Shown here: in pieces, positions 39,264 to 45,404 of the stretch
Layout of the letters: the number at the start of each line of letters is the position of its first letter
Position numbering within the stretch: the stretch's first letter is position 1
Assembly (NCBI GenBank): GCA_020445745.1
Contig: JAGRGB010000207.1
Span: forward strand, 1 to 45,404
DNA from: Rhodocyclaceae bacterium
GTDB taxonomy: Bacteria; Pseudomonadota; Gammaproteobacteria; Burkholderiales; Rhodocyclaceae
Direction of reading: 5' to 3'
DNA length: 45,404 nt
Made by a program: the position numbers and the translations under genes
Notes under the pieces: generated by a model
Told to the model about the DNA's origin: nothing
Database searches by the model: none
Seen by the model: only the letters and a program-made list of their open reading frames with translations

Positions 39264-41624
39264 ATGGGCAATTATTTCAAGGCCATCGACCGCTTCGCCG
39301 CCGCGCTGACCCGCGTCGTCGTCGGCCATCGCTGGCTCGTCGTGCTGCTCGCCGTCGCGCTGGCCGGCCTGGCCGGCAGTGGCCTCGGCCGGCTGGACTT
39401 CTCGACCAACTACCGGGTGTTCTTTTCCGACGCCAACCCCGAACTGAAGGCCTTTGAGGCCTTGCAGGACACCTACACGAAGAACGACAACTTCCTGTTC
39501 GTCGTGGCACCGCGCTCCGGCGACGCCTTCGCACCGGCGACGCTGGCGGCGGTCGAGCAACTGACTGCGGCGGCCTGGAAGATCCCCTACGCGATCCGGG
39601 TCGACTCGGTCACCAATTTTCAGCACACCCATGCCGCCGGCGACGAGCTGATCGTCGAGGATCTGGTGCGCGACCCCCTCGCGCAGTCCGCCGATCTGCT
39701 CGCCGAACGCCGGCGGGTGGCGCTCGAGGAGCCGTTGCTGCGTGACCAGCTGATCGACCGCGACGGCTCGGTCACCGCCGTCAACGTCGTGCTGCAGTAT
39801 CCGCAGCGCAGCCTGTCCGAGGTGCCCGAGGCGGTCGAGGCCGCCCGCGCGCTGAAGGGCCGGATCGAGGCGGGCCATCCCGGGCTGGCGGTCCACCTGA
39901 CCGGTGTGTCGATGCTCAACAACGCCTTCGCCGAGACCGGCATCAGCGACGGCGCGACGCTGATGCCGCTGATGTTCGCGGTGATCTTCGCGCTGACCTG
40001 GCTGTTCGTCCGCTCGCTGCCAGCGACGCTGGCCACCGTGCTGGTGATCATGCTGTCCACCATCGTCGCGATGGGCGTGGCCGGATTCGCCGGCGTCAAG
40101 CTGACGCCGATCTCGATGTCGGCACCGGTGGTGATCCTGACCCTGGCGGTCGCCGATTCGGTGCACATCCTGATTGCGCTTCGCGCGCTGATGCGCGCCG
40201 GGCGGGACAAGTCGCAAGCCCTGGTCGAGGCCATGAGGGTCAATTTCCTGGCCGTGACGATCACTTCGCTGACCACCGTCGTCGGCTTCCTGGCGCTCAA
40301 TTTCTCGGACTCGCCGCCCTACTGGCACCTGGGCAACATCACCGCCACCGGCATCGCGGCCGCCTGGCTGTACTCGGTGACGCTGTTGCCGGCGCTGATC
40401 AGTCTGCTGCCCTATGGGCCACGCGGCCAGGCCGGACCGAGCTGGTCGCAGCGGGCGATGGGCCGCCTGGCCGAGCTGGTCATCCGCCACCATCGCCGGC
40501 TGTTGTTCGTCGTCGGCGGATTCGCGCTGGCGCTGGCGGCCTTCATCCCGACCTTGAAATTCAACGACCAGTGGGTCGAGTATTTCGACCGGCGCATCGA
40601 GTTCCGCACCGATTCCGACCAGGCGCAGCGGCATTTCGGCCTCTACCCGATCGAGTTCTCGGTGCCGGCGGCTAATCCGGGCGGCGTCAGCGAACCGGAA
40701 TATCTGGCACATCTCGACCGCTTCGCGGCATATCTGCGCGCCCAGCCCAGCGTCACGCACGTCTATTCGCTGTCGGACATCATGAAGCGGCTGAACCGCA
40801 ACATGCATGCGGATGACCAGGGCTACCACCGCATCCCGGACGACCGCGAGCTGTCGGCGCAATACCTGCTGCTCTACGAGTTGTCGCTGCCCTACGGCCT
40901 CGACCTCAACGACCGCATCAACATCGACAAGTCCGCGTCGCGGCTGACCGCCACCCTGAAGCGCGCGACGACGGCCGAGACGAAGGCCTTGTTCGCCGAC
41001 GTCGCGGCCTGGCAGGCACGGCACTGGCCCGCCTACATGCGCGCCGCACCGACCAGCGCGGCGGTGATGTTCACCTACATCAGCGAGCGCAACATGCGCA
41101 ACATGGTGGCCGGCACGGTGCTGGCGATCGTCGCCATCGCGGCGATCATGGTGTTGTCGCTGCAGAGCCTGCGCCTCGGCCTGCTGAGCCTGGTGCCGAA
41201 TGGCATGCCGGTGCTGACCACCTTCGGCGCCTGGGCGCTGCTGGTCGGCGAAGTCGGCTTCTCGGTGGCCACCGTGGCTTCGATCTCGCTCGGCATCATC
41301 GTCGACGACACCGTGCACTTTCTCGCCAAGTACGTGCGGGCGCGCGCCGAGCTGGCGCTGTCGGTGGCCGATTCGATCCGCTACGCATTCCACCATGTCG
41401 GCACGGCGATCCTGATCAATACCGTCATTCTCACCGCCGGCTTTCTGGTGATGACGACCTCGGCCTTCAAGCTCAACGTGGACCTCGGGCTGATGACGGT
41501 GCTGGCGATCGCCTTCGCGCTGCTGCTCGATTTCCTGTTCCTGCCGGCGCTGCTGCTCCTCGGCAGCCGCGCCGACGATCCCGCGGCCGACCGCGCCCCC
41601 GAAGCGCAGACGGCCGCCGCCTGA
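39264..41624 (+). CDS. RND-superfamily (MMPL/HpnN-type) inner-membrane transporter
   Basis: The protein has 786 residues with the MMPL/sterol-sensing-like layout: TM1 (about 22-42), periplasmic domain (45-230), TM2-6 (about 232-385) with the polar LTLAVADSVHILIAL segment, a second TM block start (about 410-430), periplasmic domain 2 and TM8-12 (about 620-765) with GIIVDDTVHFLAKY. Relatives move lipids or other hydrophobic molecules across the inner membrane by proton motive force. It starts after GGGAGA, directly under the 34-bp palindrome, and is the first of three genes (22-nt and 13-nt gaps). No adaptor of the MFP type is encoded; the LolA-like protein takes that place. Confidence 0.92.
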   Translation: MGNYFKAIDRFAAALTRVVVGHRWLVVLLAVALAGLAGSGLGRLDFSTNYRVFFSDANPELKAFEALQDTYTKNDNFLFVVAPRSGDAFAPATLAAVEQLTAAAWKIPYAIRVDSVTNFQHTHAAGDELIVEDLVRDPLAQSADLLAERRRVALEEPLLRDQLIDRDGSVTAVNVVLQYPQRSLSEVPEAVEAARALKGRIEAGHPGLAVHLTGVSMLNNAFAETGISDGATLMPLMFAVIFALTWLFVRSLPATLATVLVIMLSTIVAMGVAGFAGVKLTPISMSAPVVILTLAVADSVHILIALRALMRAGRDKSQALVEAMRVNFLAVTITSLTTVVGFLALNFSDSPPYWHLGNITATGIAAAWLYSVTLLPALISLLPYGPRGQAGPSWSQRAMGRLAELVIRHHRRLLFVVGGFALALAAFIPTLKFNDQWVEYFDRRIEFRTDSDQAQRHFGLYPIEFSVPAANPGGVSEPEYLAHLDRFAAYLRAQPSVTHVYSLSDIMKRLNRNMHADDQGYHRIPDDRELSAQYLLLYELSLPYGLDLNDRINIDKSASRLTATLKRATTAETKALFADVAAWQARHWPAYMRAAPTSAAVMFTYISERNMRNMVAGTVLAIVAIAAIMVLSLQSLRLGLLSLVPNGMPVLTTFGAWALLVGEVGFSVATVASISLGIIVDDTVHFLAKYVRARAELALSVADSIRYAFHHVGTAILINTVILTAGFLVMTTSAFKLNVDLGLMTVLAIAFALLLDFLFLPALLLLGSRADDPAADRAPEAQTAAA

Positions 41625-41646
41625 CCCCGACCACAAGGAGACTCCG

Positions 41647-42444
41647 ATGAAAAAGCCAAACCTCGCCCTGTTCGCGATGCTCCCATTGATCGCCCTGCAG
41701 CCCGCCCGCACCGCCCAGGCCGCGGCTGATCCCGGATTCGAGATCGCGGCACGCTCCGACCGCAGCGACCTCGGTTTCGGCGAGAGCGAAGTGTCCCTGA
41801 CGATGGTGCTGAAGAACGCCGCCGGACAGGAATCGACCCGCAGCCTGCACATCGCGACGCTGGAAAAGGCGGACGAGAGCGTCGGCGACAAGAGCCTGGT
41901 GCAGTTCGAGACGCCGCGCGACATCGAGGGCACGGCGTTGTTGTCGCATGCCAAGATCCTCGAGCCGGACGACCAGTGGCTCTACCTGCCGGCACTGAAG
42001 CGGGTCAAGCGCATCTCGTCGAGCAACAAGTCCGGCCCGTTCGTGGGCTCGGAGTTCGCGTTCGAGGACTTCACCGCGATCGAGCTGAACAAGTTCGACT
42101 ACCGCTACCTGCGCAGCGAACCCTGCGGCGAGCTGCAGTGCGACGTGCTGCTGCGCACGCCCCGCTACGAGAACTCCGGCTACACGCGGCAGATCGCCTG
42201 GATCGACCAGTCCGACTACCAGATCCGCCAGGTGGAGTTCTACGACCGGCGCGGCGACCTGCTCAAGGTGCTCGACCTGGGCGACTACCGGCGCTATGCC
42301 AATGGCGTGTGGCGGGCCCACCTGTTGGCGATGCGCAACCTCCAGACCGGCAAGCAGACCGAGCTGATCTACGGCGACTATCGCTTCGCGGTGGGGCTGT
42401 CGGCCGGGGACTTCGACAAGAGTCGGCTGAGCCGACTTCGCTAG
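41647..42444 (+). CDS. LolA-like periplasmic carrier (outer-membrane lipoprotein-sorting family)
   Basis: The protein has 265 residues with a signal peptide (1-25, AQAA) and no lipobox, so it is a soluble periplasmic protein. The mature part has the half-barrel pattern of LolA/LolB-like proteins in the outer membrane lipoprotein-sorting family: SEVSLTMVLKNAAGQ, KSLVQFETPRDIEGTALL, WLYLPALKRVKRISS, GPFVGSEFAFEDF, RYENSGYTRQIAWIDQ, and QTELIYGDYRFAVGL. Family members of this fold carry hydrophobic cargo in a greasy cavity. It lies between the RND permease and an outer-membrane barrel in one operon, which fits a shuttle across the periplasm. The cargo is unknown. Confidence 0.88.
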   Translation: MKKPNLALFAMLPLIALQPARTAQAAADPGFEIAARSDRSDLGFGESEVSLTMVLKNAAGQESTRSLHIATLEKADESVGDKSLVQFETPRDIEGTALLSHAKILEPDDQWLYLPALKRVKRISSSNKSGPFVGSEFAFEDFTAIELNKFDYRYLRSEPCGELQCDVLLRTPRYENSGYTRQIAWIDQSDYQIRQVEFYDRRGDLLKVLDLGDYRRYANGVWRAHLLAMRNLQTGKQTELIYGDYRFAVGLSAGDFDKSRLSRLR

Positions 42445-42457
42445 CCGGGTGGACGCC

Positions 42458-43660
42458 ATGAACGGCCTGCGAAAGCTGCTTGCGCCGCTGTTGGCCCTGG
42501 CGTCGCTGGCGTCTGCCGCCGATGGCGGCGGCTGGACGGCCGCGGGACATCTGTCGGCACGGTCCCGCCACTTCACCGAGTCGGCGCGCTGGCCCGGCCA
42601 GCGCGCGCAGCCGGGACGCTTGTCGCTGGCAGCGGTCGCCGACCTGCGCTGGAAGAGTGCCGACGGCGACCAGCGGGCGTCGATCATGCCGGTCCTGCGC
42701 CGGGACCGGGGTGACCAGGAGGGCTCCCTCACCGACCTGCGCGAGGCCTACTGGGCCCGCCGCTTCGGCGTCGCGGAACTGCTGCTGGGGATCGACACGG
42801 TGTTCTGGGGCGTCACCGAGTCGCTGCATCTGGTGGACATCATCAACCAGACCGACGCGGTGGCCGACATCGACGGCGAGACCAAACTGGGCCAGCCGAT
42901 GGCCAACCTGGCACTGCAGACCGGTTGGGGCCTGGTGAGCGTCTATCTGCTGCCGCATTTTCGCGAGCGTACCTTCGCCGGCCGCGATGGACGCCTCCGC
43001 CCGCCGCTGGCCGTGGACGGCGACCGCCCGCAATACGAGGCGGCCAACGGGCCGCGTCAGGCAGACTTCGCGATTCGCTACAGCCATTATTTCGGCGACG
43101 TCGATATCGGCCTCAGCCTGTTCCGCGGCACCAGCCGCGAGCCGCGCCTGCTGCCGGACGCTTCGGCCACGGCCCTGGTGCCGCACTACGACCGGATCAC
43201 CCAGGCCGGCCTCGACTTGCAGCTCACCCGCGAGGCCTGGCTGTGGAAGCTGGAAGCGATCGTCCGCAACGGTCACGCCGGGACCTTCGCCGCGGCGGTC
43301 GGCGGTTTCGAGTACACCTTCTACCAGGTGAAGGACTCGGACGCCGACCTCGGCCTGCTGCTGGAGTACCAGCACGACGGCCGGGGCAGGGACGAACCGG
43401 TGACGGTCGGCGACAACGACGTCTTCGCGGGCCTGCGCCTGGCGCTCAACGACGTGCAGGACACCACGCTGCTGGCAGGCATCAGCTACGATCTGGAAAC
43501 CTCCGGCAGGATCCTGAACGTCGAAGCCGAAAGGCGTATCGGCGAGGATCTGACGCTCGAATTCCGGGCGCGGCTGTTCGACGCCGGCCGCGGCGACGAA
43601 GCGCTGCGCGCCGTCGACCGGGACGACTACCTGGAACTCGGGCTCGCATGGCACTTCTGA
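42458..43660 (+). CDS. Outer-membrane beta-barrel protein, DUF1302-like
   Basis: From ATG 42458 (GGGTGGA 4 nt upstream; a GTG at 42449 is also in frame) the product has 400 residues. A signal peptide (about 1-20, LASLASAA) is followed by alternating amphipathic strands throughout and a C-terminal YLELGLAWHF ending in Phe, the signal read by the BAM complex. FWGVTESLHLVDIINQTD and FRERTF are strongly conserved-looking segments that I associate with barrels encoded next to RND/LolA-like pairs. It would be the outer-membrane end of the transport path. It is 13 nt after the carrier gene. Confidence 0.82.
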   Translation: MNGLRKLLAPLLALASLASAADGGGWTAAGHLSARSRHFTESARWPGQRAQPGRLSLAAVADLRWKSADGDQRASIMPVLRRDRGDQEGSLTDLREAYWARRFGVAELLLGIDTVFWGVTESLHLVDIINQTDAVADIDGETKLGQPMANLALQTGWGLVSVYLLPHFRERTFAGRDGRLRPPLAVDGDRPQYEAANGPRQADFAIRYSHYFGDVDIGLSLFRGTSREPRLLPDASATALVPHYDRITQAGLDLQLTREAWLWKLEAIVRNGHAGTFAAAVGGFEYTFYQVKDSDADLGLLLEYQHDGRGRDEPVTVGDNDVFAGLRLALNDVQDTTLLAGISYDLETSGRILNVEAERRIGEDLTLEFRARLFDAGRGDEALRAVDRDDYLELGLAWHF

Positions 43661-43693
43661 CGGGAGCGCCGAGCCGGTCGCGAACCGCGTCCC

Positions 43694-44218
43694 TCAGCCG
43701 ACGCGCATGCGTTCTCCGCTGCGCGCGAGTTCGGTGCTGGATTCGGCCGCGCACGGTGTGCATGGCGCAGCGCCGTCGTCGCTCCGGGTCGCCGACGGTT
43801 CGCCCCGGGCGCCTTCCCGGCGGCTCGCGATCCAGGCGCCGAGCGCGGCCAGAAAGGCGAACAGCGACGCCGTCGGCAGGACCGCGAAATCCAGCAGCCA
43901 GCTGCTGAGCAGCCCTGACGCGGCGAGGCCGAACAGGCACAAGCGCTTGCCGCGGCGGGAGATCGCCCGGTGTTCCAGCCACAGGCGCAGCGGCGGGCCG
44001 TAGCGCGGATGGTCGAGCAGACGCTGGCGCCACTCGGGGGCGCCCTTGCCCCACGCCCAGGCGCCGAGGATCAGGAACACGGTGGTCGGCAGCAACGGGA
44101 TGAACGCATTGGCGATGCCGACCGCGACACAGACGCTGCCGAAGCAGCGCCATGCGCGGCTGCGCCACGCGTCGGGGCGGGCGTTGGCACAGGTGGTCGG
44201 GACTTGCTGGACGGGCAT
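43694..44218 (-). CDS. DUF454 (YbaN-like) inner-membrane protein
   Basis: The protein has 174 residues. The conserved part (about 20-135) shows the DUF454 signature: a first membrane segment with GIANAFIPLLPTTVFLILGAWAWGKG-type sequence (given in part), HPRYGPPLRLWLEHRAISRRGK, and two further membrane segments (about 95-130). The C-terminal 40 residues are charged and cytosolic, with two cysteines. Function of the family is unknown. It converges with the barrel gene 33 bp away. The 217 bp beyond its start (44219-44435) hold no gene I can support and end at ilvA. Confidence 0.85.
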   Translation of the reverse strand: MPVQQVPTTCANARPDAWRSRAWRCFGSVCVAVGIANAFIPLLPTTVFLILGAWAWGKGAPEWRQRLLDHPRYGPPLRLWLEHRAISRRGKRLCLFGLAASGLLSSWLLDFAVLPTASLFAFLAALGAWIASRREGARGEPSATRSDDGAAPCTPCAAESSTELARSGERMRVG

Positions 44219-44435
44219 TCGGCAATCGTCGTGGCGGCGCAGGCGCTCGGCGCGCCCTCAAACTCATCCATCGGCGCGACCGCGCGCGGCTTGAACGGGA
44301 TCGCGGCTTTGGGCCGCCGGTTGCCGTGAATGATGTCATGACGGACCGGGACTGGCGACCCGGCGCGACGCATTGTTGCTGCGATGGCGGCCGCGCTGCT
44401 ACTGTCGACCGCTTCATCCAGACAGCGAACAGGCC

Positions 44436-45404
44436 ATGAGCGGGCAGCCTTCCGACTATCTCGAGCGCATCCTCAACGCCCAGGTCTACGACGTGGCCGA
44501 GGAGACCCCGCTCGACCTCGCCGAAAACCTGTCGGCGCGCATCCACAACCAGGTGTACCTGAAGCGCGAGGACATGCAGCCGGTTTTCAGCTTCAAGATC
44601 CGCGGTGCGTACAACAAGATGGTAAAGCTGTCGCCCCAGGCCCTGAAGCGCGGCGTGATCTGCGCATCGGCGGGAAACCACGCCCAGGGCGTGGCATTGT
44701 CGGCACGCCACCTGGGGGTGCGCGCGGTGATCGTGATGCCGACGACCACGCCGCAGATCAAGATCGATGCGGTCAAGGCGCGGGGCGGCGAGGTGGTGCT
44801 GGCCGGCGAGTCGTATTCCGATGCCTATGCCCACGCCAAGGAACTGGAGGCAAGCGAGAAGCTGACCTTCGTCCATCCCTACGACGATCCCGACGTGATC
44901 GCCGGCCAGGGCACGATCGCGATGGAGATCCTGCGCCAGCACCCCAAACCGCTGCACGCGGTATTCTGCTGCGTCGGTGGCGGCGGCCTGCTGTCCGGCA
45001 TTGCCGCCTACATCAAGCGGGTGCGGCCGGACGTCCGGGTGATCGGCGTCGAGGCGGTCGATGCCAACGCCATGACGCTGTCGCTGGAGCGCGGCGAGCG
45101 GGTCGAGCTCGAGCAGGTCGGCCTGTTCGCCGACGGCGCGGCGGTCAAGCTCGTCGGCGAGGAGACCTTCCGACTGTGCCGGCAGTACGTGGACGAGATG
45201 GTCCAGGTGGACAACGACGCCATCTGTGCGGCGATCAAGGATGTCTTCGAGGACACCCGCTCGATCCTCGAGCCCGCCGGTGCGCTGGCGGTGGCCGGCG
45301 CCAAGGAATGGGTGAATCGCAACAAGTGCCGCGACAAGACCCTGGTGGCGGTCGCGTCCGGCGCCAACATGAACTTCGACCGCCTGCGCTTCGTCGCCGA
45401 GCGG
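44436..45404 (+). CDS. ilvA: Threonine dehydratase (deaminase), 3' truncated by window edge
   Basis: IlvA deaminates threonine to 2-oxobutanoate, the first step to isoleucine. The frame from ATG 44436 stays open to the last base (323 codons seen; the full protein is about 500 residues). The PLP domain is intact: VYLKREDMQPVFSFKIRGA with Schiff-base K54, ASAGNHAQGVALSA and the phosphate loop VGGGGLLSGIA. The C-terminal ACT-like regulatory domain lies outside the window. The Shine-Dalgarno is weak (AGG close to the ATG). I see no leader peptide or T-box in the 217 bp upstream. Confidence 0.95.
   Translation, partial: MSGQPSDYLERILNAQVYDVAEETPLDLAENLSARIHNQVYLKREDMQPVFSFKIRGAYNKMVKLSPQALKRGVICASAGNHAQGVALSARHLGVRAVIVMPTTTPQIKIDAVKARGGEVVLAGESYSDAYAHAKELEASEKLTFVHPYDDPDVIAGQGTIAMEILRQHPKPLHAVFCCVGGGGLLSGIAAYIKRVRPDVRVIGVEAVDANAMTLSLERGERVELEQVGLFADGAAVKLVGEETFRLCRQYVDEMVQVDNDAICAAIKDVFEDTRSILEPAGALAVAGAKEWVNRNKCRDKTLVAVASGANMNFDRLRFVAER

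Noticed and set aside
38979-41954. A minus-strand open frame of about 990 codons opposite tetR and the RND/MMPL gene
   Set aside because: Its translation is a string of Gln/His/Arg/Asp with no recognisable domain and spans the 34-bp palindrome and two real genes.

Overview
The window is 45.4 kb of dense, GC-rich (about two thirds by eye) bacterial chromosome. It carries about 34 protein genes on both strands, no rRNA or tRNA that I could recognise, no insertion sequence and no CRISPR array. The gene set suggests a Gram-negative proteobacterium, most likely a betaproteobacterium of the Rhodocyclales/Zoogloeaceae kind: cobalamin-dependent MetH, a PEP-CTERM exosortase substrate, a giant DUF3683-type FAD/Fe-S oxidoreductase, xthA divergent from pyrE, and several outer-membrane and periplasmic systems. 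The taxonomic call is inference from gene content. The window cuts two genes: metH at the left edge (5' end missing) and ilvA at the right edge (3' end missing).

Layout. 1-2.6 kb: metH. 2.7-5.1 kb: a PEP-CTERM secreted protein behind an excellent sigma-54 promoter match, a very strong hairpin terminator, and a secreted protein of unknown function. 5.3-6.2 kb: two small orphan genes that diverge around an FNR/Anr-like box. 6.3-8.4 kb: proline iminopeptidase, an Hsp20 chaperone and a DUF2502-like periplasmic protein. 8.4-11.2 kb (minus strand): an HD-GYP response regulator, a LysE-type exporter and exonuclease III. 11.2-16.7 kb (plus strand): pyrE, a coiled-coil exported protein, a sirtuin and a SWIM-SNF2 ATPase. 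16.7-19.1 kb: a small secreted protein and a di-haem c-type lipoprotein. 19.2-31 kb (minus strand): an RND pump with its adaptor, a large diguanylate cyclase built on a dead phosphorelay scaffold, a phosphatase-synthase fusion for the osmolyte glucosylglycerol, and an MFS transporter. 31.2-35.8 kb: a 75-aa orphan, the giant oxidoreductase and a RidA-like protein. 35.9-38.5 kb: an HxlR regulator divergent from a flavin reductase and an acyl-CoA-dehydrogenase-fold enzyme. 38.6-43.7 kb: a TetR regulator and an RND/MMPL transporter, LolA-like carrier and outer-membrane barrel operon. 43.7-45.4 kb: a DUF454 membrane protein and ilvA.

The most interesting parts are four. (1) The diguanylate cyclase at 23.6-27.0 kb looks like a BarA-type hybrid kinase, but the phospho-accepting His is replaced in both the kinase H-box (Glu) and the HPt domain (Arg), while the GGDEF and its inhibitory site are intact. 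(2) The TetR-controlled operon has a 34-bp perfect palindrome over its promoter and encodes all three layers of an envelope-spanning route (inner-membrane RND, periplasmic LolA-like carrier, outer-membrane barrel). (3) The HxlR/flavoenzyme module has an operator of four alternating half-sites exactly 11 bp apart. (4) The PEP-CTERM gene has its own sigma-54 promoter. Functions given for families are established knowledge; the specific substrates and circuits are inference.
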